Notes: generated from the letters alone by a model not told the origin. Numbered from the stretch's first letter, positions 7,530-15,398 are shown. The stretch is 33,221 bases of DNA from CALUTH01 sp964452495 (GCA_964452495.1 CAYVMC010000022.1:1-33221), one strand, 5' to 3'. Numbers and translations are program-made.

Positions 7530-8021
7530 CTACACCCCGTAATCATGATGCGTAACTTCTTCCTGTTCCTCCAACTGTGCTAGCTCCGCTTCATACTTTA
7601 ATCGTTCTTCTTCCTGCTCGGATTTTGATAAATCCTGATTAACTATCCTAATTGCTTCAATAAAAGCATTCCTTATATCTGTTAAATCCTGTATTATTTT
7701 TTTTAGCTGTTCTAAATCTCTGCTTATACTAACCTTTGTTAAATTATTAATTTGCCTGTTATAGAATACATACAAATGCTTGGATGTATCATTTCCATTC
7801 TCCAAATCAATGGTTCTCATAAATTCTCTTAAAATTTGTTTTGCACTATTTATATTAGCAGTTTTTTCTGCATAATTTTTTACTTCAATAGCCTGCCCGG
7901 CTTTACCCAAAAATTGAATACACGCATCAAAAAGCATAATCATTATTTTTTTGGGATCTGCCGTATTTATATTACTTTCCTGATATTTTTTTACATATTT
8001 GTTATAGGGATTATAACTCAT
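7530..8021 (-). CDS. fliS: Flagellar export chaperone FliS
   Basis: This 163-residue protein opens with YNPYNKYVKKYQESNINTAD (residues 3-22) and continues PKKIMIMLFDACIQFLGKAG. This is the FliS signature (NPYxxYxxxxxxTADPxxLIxMLYDxxxxxL). The four-helix core covers about residues 15-130. An acidic, glutamate-rich tail of about 30 residues is longer than in typical FliS (about 125-135). FliS binds the C-terminus of flagellin in the cytoplasm and prevents premature polymerisation. It lies 3 nt after the flaG-like gene and just before the fliT-like gene, all leftward. Flagellin itself is not in the window. Confidence 0.88.
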   Translation of the reverse strand: MSYNPYNKYVKKYQESNINTADPKKIMIMLFDACIQFLGKAGQAIEVKNYAEKTANINSAKQILREFMRTIDLENGNDTSKHLYVFYNRQINNLTKVSISRDLEQLKKIIQDLTDIRNAFIEAIRIVNQDLSKSEQEEERLKYEAELAQLEEQEEVTHHDYGV

Positions 8022-8024
8022 AAT

Positions 8025-8495
8025 TTATACTTTCTTATTAATAAAAATACCGGTACCCATGTTAAGCTTAGATATGAGATAACTTAATTCATCAGGAGTT
8101 ATTGTACCTATCAGTCTGTCTGTTATTCTATCATATAATTCTATGTTTTCCAAATTTTTGCTTAATTTCGTATAAAAACCTTTATTTTCACCATCTACCA
8201 GACGCAAATCATCAAGGCTTACTTCTCCTGCATCAGTAAATACTTCAGACTCATCATCCGCCGTAATCTCATCTTCCTCTTCAGCATCATCATTTTCTTT
8301 TTCGCTATTATTCTTGCGCCGTTTTTTATTCTCCTCCTTTTCCTCGTTAACACGTTCCTGCTGCGTCAGCTTCTGAACAATCATACTTTTTTCGGTATCT
8401 TCTTTTGCAAGCTCTTCACTTTCTTTAGAATAATCAAGGGAGGTGGACTCCTTAAGCCTTCCGGTATTAGCCATTGATAAACCATCCATACCCAT
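8025..8495 (-). CDS. FlaG-like protein with long charged N-terminal region
   Basis: This protein has 156 residues from the ATG at 8493-8495. A TTG two codons upstream is possible, but AAAGGA (8505-8510) is correctly spaced for the ATG. The first two thirds are highly charged and low complexity, with runs of E, D, K and R and no hydrophobic core, and are probably disordered. The last ~50 residues are ordered; the stretch ELYDRITDRLIGTITPDELS plus the end GTGIFINKKV matches the pattern of FlaG (D..TG.VIR.IPPEE.L.L then G...D). FlaG proteins influence filament length and usually sit beside fliD and fliS. The assignment is inference from this short C-terminal resemblance plus the adjacent fliS. 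Confidence 0.55.
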   Translation of the reverse strand: MGMDGLSMANTGRLKESTSLDYSKESEELAKEDTEKSMIVQKLTQQERVNEEKEENKKRRKNNSEKENDDAEEEDEITADDESEVFTDAGEVSLDDLRLVDGENKGFYTKLSKNLENIELYDRITDRLIGTITPDELSYLISKLNMGTGIFINKKV

Positions 8496-8504
8496 TTGCA
8501 ATAT

Positions 8505-8510
8505 TCCTTT
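8505..8510 (-). promoter_or_regulatory. Ribosome binding site deciding the flaG-like start
   Basis: AAAGGA on the minus strand is 9 nt from the ATG at 8493-8495, but only 3 nt from the alternative TTG at 8499-8501, favouring the ATG. A weak leftward -10 (TATACT at 8523-8528) lies upstream and overlaps the rightward promoter. Confidence 0.5.
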
Positions 8511-8537
8511 ACATAGTACCTAAGTATATGATATAAT
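8508..8537 (+). promoter_or_regulatory. Promoter of the 8582-10239 gene pair
   Basis: TTTACA (8508-8513), 18-nt spacer and an extended -10 TGATATAAT (TATAAT at 8532-8537). It overlaps the putative leftward promoter of the flagellar cluster, so the two directions could compete. Confidence 0.65.
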
Positions 8538-8581
8538 TCTTTTGTGTTTATTACTATCATTTAAAAGAAGGATTAAGAGCT

Positions 8582-9325
8582 GTGGGTACAAATAATTACA
8601 ATGAATTTATGGAAAGATTATATGGTTTTCCTTTATGGATTAAGCAAGCTATCTATGTTAACCTATCTACTGATTTAAAAAAATATCTAAGTCAGGACTT
8701 TATATCAGCACAGCAGGATGAGCTATTCCATACTTATCAACCCAAACTCTCTGCTTTAGGGGAACAGGAATTGGCAAATAAAGACAGTTGCTGGGATGAT
8801 AATATTTATATTTTTCTTAATGGCTGCAAAAATAACATGAACCTTGTCGAAATTGCCCTTGCAGGCTCTTTCTCAATGGAAGAAATGGCTAAAGCTTTTA
8901 CCTTCTGCATGGAACAAAAATATTTTGAGGATATCCCAATACTGGTATCATCTATTGCCGGATTTATCGCCGGTAAGTACAGAACAGGCGAATATTTTAT
9001 CAGAGCAGGTAAAATGTCTATTGAAGACTTGGAAAAAGTACTTGAAAGACAACAAGAATTACTGTCAAAAGGTAAACACGTATTTATTGCCGAATTAATG
9101 GTTCAAATGGGTATTATAAAAGAAAAAGATATGAAAAGTATTATGCTCATCAAAGAAGAAGCTAGTAAGAAATTTATTATCGCGGATAATGATATTCCAA
9201 ATAGCATTAGTGCAACGCAGGATATTGACATTCTTGCAGAAAATCAAAAATTGAAAGAAGAGTGTGAAATTTTGAAAGTGAAGCTTTCACGTATTCTCAC
9301 ATTTATTAAAGAAAATAAGATGTAA
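8582..9325 (+). CDS. Uncharacterised helical protein with an MshEN-like segment
   Basis: This 247-residue soluble protein starts with GTG; AGAAGGA lies about 9 nt upstream. I do not recognise the whole protein. Residues about 135-190 (YFIRAGKMSIEDLEKVLERQ, then LMVQMGIIKEKDMKSIMLIK) follow the two-fold helical pattern of GspE-N/MshEN domains (LGELLVEKGLITEEQLEEAL). These occur at the N-terminus of type II secretion and type IV pilus ATPases and in stand-alone c-di-GMP-related proteins. The C-terminal ~30 residues look like a short coiled coil. There is no TM segment or signal peptide. It is followed 2 nt later by asparaginase, probably co-transcribed; the functional link is unclear. Confidence 0.7.
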   Translation: MGTNNYNEFMERLYGFPLWIKQAIYVNLSTDLKKYLSQDFISAQQDELFHTYQPKLSALGEQELANKDSCWDDNIYIFLNGCKNNMNLVEIALAGSFSMEEMAKAFTFCMEQKYFEDIPILVSSIAGFIAGKYRTGEYFIRAGKMSIEDLEKVLERQQELLSKGKHVFIAELMVQMGIIKEKDMKSIMLIKEEASKKFIIADNDIPNSISATQDIDILAENQKLKEECEILKVKLSRILTFIKENKM

Positions 9326-9327
9326 TA

Positions 9328-10239
9328 ATGCTTTTAAAGTATATAAGAGATGGACTTATTGAAGAAGAACATATTGTAGAATTTTCTAACGGAACTCCTG
9401 ATTTTGGGAAACTGTATTATTTGCGTTCCTGTGCTAAACCATTGCAAGCATCTTTAATCATTGATTTTTCAATCCATAAAGAATTTCACCTTACCTCAGA
9501 AGAAATTGCTTTAATTTGTGCCTCACATGCAGGAGAAGAGTGCCATGTAAGAATTGCACAATCGCTACTAATAAAAACAGGGTTGAAAAATAGCAATTTA
9601 AAGTGCGGAATACACCGCCCTATATCCAAAAGTTCCGATTTTAATCTTAAAATCAAAGGAACAGAACCTAATGAGCTTCACAATAACTGCGTAGGAAAGC
9701 ATATCTTATTCCTTGCCATCTGCAAAATTAACGGATGGGATATTAAAACTTATGACGAAAACAATCACCCGTTGCAAAAACTTGTAAAGCAACGTATAAA
9801 TTCTCTTTGCGAAGTTGATAAAGAATATCCCATAACAAAAGACGGATGTGGAGTTCCAATACTGTCAATGCCGCTTTCTAATATGGTTAGAGGGTACAAA
9901 AATCTGTTTTCAAACCCGGCTTACGAAATAATAAAAACAGCATTTATTGACAACCCGTATATCATAGGCGGAGAAAACAGACTCGATACTGAAATAATGC
10001 AAGCAGAGCCGCACTTAATAGCCAAAGTAGGTGCAGGAGGGCTTTGTATTATATACAACACAAAGAAAGAAGAAAGCACCGGTGTAAAAGTTAAAGATTG
10101 CAGTATGGAGGCAAGAAGAATAGCTACTCTTGCCCACCTGAACCTGCTCGGATGGAGTAATTTCGAATATGATCATACAATTAAAACACTTCATGGAGAT
10201 ATCGTCGGAGAAATAGTTCTTGCAAACTCATCTAACTGA
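9328..10239 (+). CDS. Asparaginase II family protein (L-asparaginase)
   Basis: This 303-residue member of the Asparaginase_II family (Pfam PF06089) is distinct from the classical AnsA/AnsB and from Ntn-hydrolase types. Family hallmarks are present in order: RSCAKPLQA (residues 33-41), CASHAGEECHV (64-74), KCGIHRP (92-98), NNCVGKH (119-125) and KDGCGVP (about 170). It would hydrolyse asparagine to aspartate and ammonia in the cytoplasm; no signal peptide is present. It is slightly shorter than typical members (about 320-340). The ATG lies 2 nt after the preceding stop and has no strong Shine-Dalgarno, suggesting translational coupling. The atp genes downstream have their own promoter. Confidence 0.88.
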   Translation: MLLKYIRDGLIEEEHIVEFSNGTPDFGKLYYLRSCAKPLQASLIIDFSIHKEFHLTSEEIALICASHAGEECHVRIAQSLLIKTGLKNSNLKCGIHRPISKSSDFNLKIKGTEPNELHNNCVGKHILFLAICKINGWDIKTYDENNHPLQKLVKQRINSLCEVDKEYPITKDGCGVPILSMPLSNMVRGYKNLFSNPAYEIIKTAFIDNPYIIGGENRLDTEIMQAEPHLIAKVGAGGLCIIYNTKKEESTGVKVKDCSMEARRIATLAHLNLLGWSNFEYDHTIKTLHGDIVGEIVLANSSN

Positions 10240-10260
10240 TGCAGATTTAATCATATAAGA

Positions 10261-10289
10261 TTGCAGAAGAAATTTGTTTGTGTTAAAAT
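10261..10289 (+). promoter_or_regulatory. Promoter of atpD-atpC
   Basis: TTGCAG (10261-10266), 17-nt spacer, TAAAAT (10284-10289) with an upstream TG (extended -10). A strong AGAGGAGAG ribosome binding site (10302-10310) follows. This supports atpD-atpC being an independent transcription unit. Confidence 0.65.
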
Positions 10290-10313
10290 TAACTTGTTTA
10301 AAGAGGAGAGATT

Positions 10314-11723
10314 ATGCCAGTACTAGAAAAAAATGAAGGTTTAATTACGCAAGTAATAGGTCCGGTTGTTGATGTAGAGTTTCAACAAGGTGAATTACCG
10401 GAAATATATAATGCCCTTAAAATCATAGGTGATGATGGACACGTTATAATCGCAGAAGTACAACAAATGCTCGGCTCAAACAGAGTAAGAACGGTTGCAA
10501 TGTCATCAACAGACGGCTTAAAACGAGGGATGAAAGTAATTAATACTGGTGAACCGATTAAAATACCGGTTGGTAAAAATATTTTAGGCAGAATTCTAAA
10601 TGTAACAGGTGATCCAGTTGATAATATGGGACCTATTGAGACGCAAGAATATCTCCCTATTCACAGACCTTCACCATCACTGATTGATCAAAATACTGAC
10701 ATTGAAATCCTTGAAACAGGAATTAAAGCAATTGATTTGCTACAGCCATATCAAAAAGGTGGTAAAATCGGATTGTTTGGTGGTGCCGGCGTTGGAAAAA
10801 CTGTTTTAATTATGGAACTTATCCATAATATTGCAATGGAACACTCCGGAGTATCTGTTTTTGGCGGTGTTGGCGAAAGAACTCGTGAAGGAAATGACCT
10901 CTGGAACGAAATGAAAGAATCAAATGTTATTGATAAAGTTGCTCTTATATACGGTCAGATGAATGAACCGCCAGGAGCAAGAATGAGAGTCGGTTTATCA
11001 GCACTAACCGCTGCTGAATATTTCAGAGATTATTCTAAGCAAGACGTATTATTGTTTATTGATAATATTTTCAGATTTACACAAGCAGGTTCTGAGGTTT
11101 CTGCATTGTTAGGCAGGATGCCATCTGCCGTAGGTTATCAGCCGACACTTGCAACGGAAATGGGAGAATTACAAGAAAGAATTACATCAACTAAAGACGG
11201 TTCAATTACCTCTGTGCAGGCTATTTATGTACCGGCAGATGACTTAACTGACCCCGCTCCGGCAACAACATTCTCTCACCTTGATGCATCAACAGTATTA
11301 TCACGGCAAATTGCATCATTAGGTATATATCCGGCTGTTGATCCACTAGCATCAAATTCTCGTGCCCTAACACCTGACATCATAGGTGAAGAACATTATG
11401 AAACAACAAGAAAAGTATTAGAAATCCTTCAAAAATATAAAGAACTTCAGGATATTATTGCAATCTTAGGTATGGATGAATTATCCGAAGAAGATAAGGG
11501 TACCGTAAACAGAGCAAGAAAAATTCAACGTTTCTTATCACAGCCGTTCTTTGTTGCTGAACAATTCTCCGGTATTAGTGGTAAATATGTTAAACTTGAA
11601 GATACAATTAAAGGTTTTAAAGAAATCATTGAAGGTAAACATGATAACCTGCCTGAACAGGCTTTCTATATGGTTGGTACAATTGAAGAAGCAGTAGAAA
11701 AAGCTAAAACACTTCAAGGATAA
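10314..11723 (+). CDS. atpD: F-type ATP synthase subunit beta
   Basis: At 469 residues it is full length. The N-terminal beta-barrel (GLITQVIGPVVDVEFQQGEL) is followed by the nucleotide-binding domain with P-loop GGAGVGKT (residues 156-163), GERTREGNDLW, MNEPPGARMRVG, the Walker B region DVLLFIDNIFRF, and the C-terminal DELSEEDKGTVNRARKIQRF containing the DELSEED lever. It is the catalytic subunit of F1 on the inner membrane. Only epsilon follows; alpha, gamma and the Fo genes are absent. A separate beta-epsilon pair is the organisation known from Cyanobacteria (there named atpB-atpE) and supports the lineage inference. Confidence 0.98.
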   Translation: MPVLEKNEGLITQVIGPVVDVEFQQGELPEIYNALKIIGDDGHVIIAEVQQMLGSNRVRTVAMSSTDGLKRGMKVINTGEPIKIPVGKNILGRILNVTGDPVDNMGPIETQEYLPIHRPSPSLIDQNTDIEILETGIKAIDLLQPYQKGGKIGLFGGAGVGKTVLIMELIHNIAMEHSGVSVFGGVGERTREGNDLWNEMKESNVIDKVALIYGQMNEPPGARMRVGLSALTAAEYFRDYSKQDVLLFIDNIFRFTQAGSEVSALLGRMPSAVGYQPTLATEMGELQERITSTKDGSITSVQAIYVPADDLTDPAPATTFSHLDASTVLSRQIASLGIYPAVDPLASNSRALTPDIIGEEHYETTRKVLEILQKYKELQDIIAILGMDELSEEDKGTVNRARKIQRFLSQPFFVAEQFSGISGKYVKLEDTIKGFKEIIEGKHDNLPEQAFYMVGTIEEAVEKAKTLQG

Positions 11724-11726
11724 TGT

Positions 11727-12119
11727 ATGAATTTAAAAATTATTACACACGATAAACTTATATTTAACGGTTCAGTAGATGAAATTCAGGTAACCGGTTC
11801 AGAAGGTACACTTGGAGTATTACCTGGCAGGCAACCAATAACAACACCTCTTGCTATTGGTGTAACCCGGGTTGTTGTAAACAATGAAAATCATTATTAT
11901 GCTACCATGGGCGGTGTATTTCAATTTAGTAATGATAATGCCATAATTCTCACAAATGCTTGTGAATCAGAAGCAGACATTGATGTTAAGCGTGCAAGAG
12001 AAGCAAAAGCAAGAGCCGAAGAACGTTTATCAAAAACAAGTGTCCAAATGGATGTAACCAGAGCAGAAATGGCTCTCTCTCGAGCAATGACAAGACTGAA
12101 GGTTGCAAATCATGAATAA
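11727..12119 (+). CDS. atpC: F-type ATP synthase subunit epsilon
   Basis: This 130-residue protein has the N-terminal beta-sandwich typical of epsilon (GSEGTLGVLPGRQPITTPLA, about residues 25-44; YYATMGGVFQFSNDNAIILT further on). The C-terminal helical hairpin is intact (KRAREAKARAEERLSKTSVQ). It couples the central stalk to the c-ring and can inhibit ATP hydrolysis. It begins 3 nt after atpD. Its last 8 nt overlap the start of the small exported protein gene. The length is normal. Confidence 0.95.
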   Translation: MNLKIITHDKLIFNGSVDEIQVTGSEGTLGVLPGRQPITTPLAIGVTRVVVNNENHYYATMGGVFQFSNDNAIILTNACESEADIDVKRAREAKARAEERLSKTSVQMDVTRAEMALSRAMTRLKVANHE

Positions 12120-12558
12120 AAAACTGTATATTTTTCTTTTTCTAACCGTTATATGCGGTTGCATTGTTTATGCTACGGAAAAGTCTGTAGTTGAAAATAC
12201 AGCCGAGTTTATGAATGCTTTTAAAAATTGTACCGAATTTAAAAGTGTGGATGAAATAGAAATAGATGGAGTTACATCTAAGGTATTTAAAAATATTATT
12301 GGGTGGGACGGTTACACTTGCAAATATCAAGAAATTATTGAATTTAAAGAAATGAATTTCAAATCAAAAGTTAATTGTAGTTTTTCTGGAGAGCAAGTAC
12401 GAGAAATTTATTCTGTCATGGAAAAAGAAGCTCTGGATGCCGTAAAAAATCCACAAAAGTATCAAAATATGACACTTGAAACCGCGCAAAAAAGTCCGGT
12501 AATAAAAGTTTGGAATAAGTATCTTGGTGATTCTTCTGTATGTAAAATTGAAATGTAA
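12112..12558 (+). CDS. Small exported protein with four cysteines, unknown function
   Basis: This protein has 148 residues from the ATG at 12112, which overlaps the atpC stop by 8 nt; an ATG three codons earlier is less likely. MNKKLYIFLFLTVICGCIVYA is a classical signal peptide with probable cleavage after VYA (residue 21). The mature part (~127 residues) has four cysteines (in NCTEF, YTCKY, NCSFS, SVCKI), enough for two disulfides. It is rich in charged residues and predicted mixed alpha/beta. I do not recognise a family. An exported protein translationally coupled to an ATP synthase subunit is unexpected; the association may be positional only. The convergent gcvPA ends 57 nt downstream; no terminator hairpin was found between them. 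Confidence 0.75.
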   Translation: MNKKLYIFLFLTVICGCIVYATEKSVVENTAEFMNAFKNCTEFKSVDEIEIDGVTSKVFKNIIGWDGYTCKYQEIIEFKEMNFKSKVNCSFSGEQVREIYSVMEKEALDAVKNPQKYQNMTLETAQKSPVIKVWNKYLGDSSVCKIEM

Positions 12559-12615
12559 ACTCAATAGTGTTAAAACAACGTATTTTCAATAATAAAAAGC
12601 ATCTTAAAACAACTC

Positions 12616-13851
12616 TTATAAACTAGCAACATATTTATCTATATCAGCTTCAGAAATCATTTCTGTAGCACAAACTAAAATATTTGTATCAGAAAGTTTT
12701 AACCCGCCAATTATACCATTTTTCTTTAATTGGCTCAAAGTTTCATCAGCATTATTAACCTCTATAACAAACTCGCCATAAAAGTCATTATTAAGAGTTT
12801 TTATACCCATTCCAGCAAGTTTTTCAGACAGTTTGTGCGCCCGTTTTGCAGAAATAAGCCCAGCCTGTTTAAATCCGTTCTCCCCCATCAAGGAAAGATA
12901 CAACGTACACATAAGAGCTATAAGAGATTGATTTGAGCAAATATTGCTTGTCGCTTTTTCTCTTTTAATATGCTGTTCTCTAGTTTGGATAGTTAAGGTA
13001 AAAGCTTGATTGCCTTCTTTATCAACAGTTTTACCAACAATCCTTCCAGGCATCTGCCTCAGATATTTCTCTTTACATGCCATATATCCTGCATGAGGTC
13101 CGCCAAACCATACAGGAATTCCTGCCGGCTGAACATCACCAACAACAATATCTGCATTTTTGGGCGGTTCAATAATTGAAAGAGCCGCCAAATCTTGAAT
13201 AACAATTGTTAAAACCCCGTCACGAGTAGTAATCTCTGTTAGCTCACCGTAAAAATCAGGATTTTGATATACAACAGCAGAATATTCCTCAAAGTTATTC
13301 GGAAGAGTATCAAACCAGTCTGCAACAAAGTTACCCGCCCACAAATATGTTTTAATAACCTCTTTATACTGGGGATTTATTTTGTTTGATATGAGAGCTT
13401 TATTCTTTTTAGTCACCCGCATACTCATAAGGATAGCCTCAGCCGCAGCTGTAGACACATCATACATTGATGCATTTGCTATATCCATACCTGTCAATTT
13501 GCAAATCATTGACTGGAATTCATAAATTATTTGCAATGTTCCTTGAGAAATTTCCGGCTGATAAGGGGTATATGCTGTTAAAAACTCAAACCTTTCAGCT
13601 ACATAATTAACTGCCGCCGGAATAAATTTGTTATACGCACCCGCCCCAAGAAATGAAATATAATCCGTTTTATTTTTATTTGCAAATCCTTTAATTAATC
13701 TTTGAGTATCAAGTTCACTTAATGGCTCCGCTAGTTTAAAGTCTTTTATAATATTCGGAATACAACTAAATAAATCCTCAATAGAATTACATTTTATTTC
13801 TTTGAGCATAGCTGCCCTAGTTTTTTCATTATGTGCTAAAAAGTTATCCAT
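12616..13851 (-). CDS. gcvPA: Glycine dehydrogenase (decarboxylating) subunit 1, GcvPA
   Basis: This is the N-terminal half-type P protein of the two-gene glycine cleavage system. Recognisable blocks are SFLGAGAYNKFIPAAV, TAYTPYQPEISQGTLQIIYE, GIPVWFGGPHAGY, LRQMPGRIVG and REQHIKREKATSNICSNQSL. With GcvPB it forms the PLP enzyme that decarboxylates glycine and loads the aminomethyl group on GcvH. At 411 residues it is about 30-40 shorter than common GcvPA (about 440-450), mostly through a shortened segment after VIKTY, and the usual MYDGAT/S motif reads MYDVST. The PLP-lysine subunit gene gcvPB, normally next, is absent. The gene starts 2 nt after gcvH. Confidence 0.93.
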   Translation of the reverse strand: MDNFLAHNEKTRAAMLKEIKCNSIEDLFSCIPNIIKDFKLAEPLSELDTQRLIKGFANKNKTDYISFLGAGAYNKFIPAAVNYVAERFEFLTAYTPYQPEISQGTLQIIYEFQSMICKLTGMDIANASMYDVSTAAAEAILMSMRVTKKNKALISNKINPQYKEVIKTYLWAGNFVADWFDTLPNNFEEYSAVVYQNPDFYGELTEITTRDGVLTIVIQDLAALSIIEPPKNADIVVGDVQPAGIPVWFGGPHAGYMACKEKYLRQMPGRIVGKTVDKEGNQAFTLTIQTREQHIKREKATSNICSNQSLIALMCTLYLSLMGENGFKQAGLISAKRAHKLSEKLAGMGIKTLNNDFYGEFVIEVNNADETLSQLKKNGIIGGLKLSDTNILVCATEMISEADIDKYVASL

Positions 13852-13853
13852 TA

Positions 13854-14231
13854 TTATTCTACTTCCTCTTTATAATCAGAATAATCAAGCAAATCTGCAA
13901 ACTCAATCTGATCAGCGTCTGATTCTATTTTTATAAACCATTTATCATCAACTGTTTCATCATTAAGCTTTTCCGGTGTATCAGCAATTGATTCATTAAC
14001 AGCAATAACTTTTCCGCTTATTGGCATATACACTTCAGAAGCTGCCTTTACTGACTCTATGGTCGCAAAAACTTCATTTTTTTCAAATTTAGAACCGACT
14101 TCCGGAAGTTCAACAAACACTATATCGCCTAATTGTTCTATTGCATAATCCGTTATACCAACTTCATACTGATTATCCTGAAGTTCAAGAACATATTCGT
14201 GAGTTTTTGAGCATAAAGCGCTTTCATTCAT
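13854..14231 (-). CDS. gcvH: Glycine cleavage system H protein
   Basis: This protein has 125 residues from the ATG at 14229-14231. The lipoyl-attachment lysine is K62 in ATIESVKAASEVYMPISG, within the standard H-protein fold (YEVGITDYAIEQLGDIVFVE). It shuttles the aminomethyl and dihydrolipoyl arm between P, T and L proteins. The chosen start follows from the ribosome binding site AAGGAGA (14241-14247), 9 nt before this ATG; the upstream in-frame TTG (14238-14240) directly abuts it. It is the middle gene of gcvT-gcvH-gcvPA; a gap of 14 nt separates it from gcvT. Confidence 0.95.
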   Translation of the reverse strand: MNESALCSKTHEYVLELQDNQYEVGITDYAIEQLGDIVFVELPEVGSKFEKNEVFATIESVKAASEVYMPISGKVIAVNESIADTPEKLNDETVDDKWFIKIESDADQIEFADLLDYSDYKEEVE

Positions 14232-14240
14232 TTTTTCCAA

Positions 14241-14247
14241 TCTCCTT
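14241..14247 (-). promoter_or_regulatory. Ribosome binding site deciding the gcvH start
   Basis: AAGGAGA on the minus strand leaves 9 nt to the ATG at 14229-14231 and 0 nt to the TTG at 14238-14240. The TTG therefore cannot be used efficiently. Confidence 0.7.
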
Positions 14248-15349
14248 ATACTTCTGTCTTATTTCTTTTTGCTACAAAAGGTTTTTTAATGATTTGAGCT
14301 GCACACACTTTATCTCTAATCATTATACCAACTTTTGAATCTATTTTATATTCCGGTGAATTTGTTATATAAGCAAGAGCAATATTATCGCCTCTAACCG
14401 GAGAAACACCTCCGCTTGTTACTACACCTATTTTCTTATCTCCATCATACACTTCATAGCCGTGTCTTGCAATACCCCTGTCAAGCATTTTTAAACCAAC
14501 AAGTTTTTTCCTGCCACCATTAATTAATTGTTCCATTATAACAGCTTTACCATTATAATCATCTATTTTATTTTTTGCAACAGACCAAGAAAGCCCTGCT
14601 TCTACAGGGGTTGTATCCTCATCAAGATCATTACCGTACAGGTGAAGCGCAGCTTCAAGTCTTAACGTATCTCTCGCTCCCAATCCTATAGGTTTTATTC
14701 CAAACTCTTTACCAGCCTCTAATATACTATCCCAGAGCATTTCAGAAAACTCATTTCTGACAAGGATTTCAACACCATCTTCACCGGTATAACCAGTTCG
14801 TGAAACCCACAAATTGACGTTAAACAATTCTGCACGTTTGATAGAAAAAAATACAGGCAATTCCGTAAGCCCTATTGATTTTATTAAATCACAGGCCTTT
14901 GGTCCCTGTACAGCCAGCAGTGAGTAATTATGCGAATCGTTTATTACATCTACCCTGAACCCTTTTTTGTTTCTTACCATCCAGTTTAAATCTTCATCCG
15001 TTCTTGAAGCATTAAATATAATAAGATATTTTTCTTCTTCTATCTTATAAATAATTAGGTCATCAATTATTCCGCCCTGCTTGTTTGTCATTTGACAGTA
15101 TACGGCCTTACGCTCTACAAGTTTTGTCAAATCCTGAGGAACAAGTTTATTTAAAAATGGCAGTGCATCTTCTCCCTTTACAATAACTTCACCCATATGA
15201 GAAACATCAAACAATCCCGCTGCATTTCTAACTGTATTATGTTCCTCAATAATCGATGTATACTGCACTGGCATATGCCATCCGGCAAAATCTACCATCT
15301 TTGCTCCCAGTGCAATATGTTTGTCATGTAAAAAAGTCTGTTTGGTCAT
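14246..15349 (-). CDS. gcvT: Glycine cleavage system T protein (aminomethyltransferase)
   Basis: This 367-residue, normal-length protein has the family signatures KMVDFAGWHMPVQYTSIIEE near the start, GLFDVSHMGEV, LAVQGPKA, SRTGYTGEDGVEI, GLGARDTLRLEAALHLYGND and TSGGVSPVRG. It transfers the methylene group from the H-protein-bound intermediate to tetrahydrofolate, releasing ammonia. The ATG (15347-15349) has GGGGAA 9 nt upstream. It is first in the leftward gcvT-gcvH-gcvPA operon. The upstream region is only 120 nt, shared with a divergent gene, and shows no room or structure for a glycine riboswitch. Confidence 0.96.
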   Translation of the reverse strand: MTKQTFLHDKHIALGAKMVDFAGWHMPVQYTSIIEEHNTVRNAAGLFDVSHMGEVIVKGEDALPFLNKLVPQDLTKLVERKAVYCQMTNKQGGIIDDLIIYKIEEEKYLIIFNASRTDEDLNWMVRNKKGFRVDVINDSHNYSLLAVQGPKACDLIKSIGLTELPVFFSIKRAELFNVNLWVSRTGYTGEDGVEILVRNEFSEMLWDSILEAGKEFGIKPIGLGARDTLRLEAALHLYGNDLDEDTTPVEAGLSWSVAKNKIDDYNGKAVIMEQLINGGRKKLVGLKMLDRGIARHGYEVYDGDKKIGVVTSGGVSPVRGDNIALAYITNSPEYKIDSKVGIMIRDKVCAAQIIKKPFVAKRNKTEV

Positions 15350-15369
15350 CCTAAATATTCCCCTTTTTG

Positions 15370-15398
15370 ATTTTCGCGTTAAATTTTCTTGTTGTCAA
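15370..15398 (-). promoter_or_regulatory. Putative gcv operon promoter
   Basis: On the minus strand a perfect TTGACA (15393-15398) is followed after 17 nt by GAAAAT (15370-15375, 4 of 6 matches). The resulting leader would be only about 14 nt. Confidence 0.45.

Noticed and set aside
12570..12613. Direct repeat TTAAAACAAC (12570 and 12604)
   Set aside because: Short and AT-rich, in a 57-nt gap; no insertion sequence or duplication around it.
14232..14240. TTG start for gcvH three codons upstream
   Set aside because: The ribosome binding site AAGGAGA abuts this TTG with no spacing; the ATG at 14231 is correctly placed.
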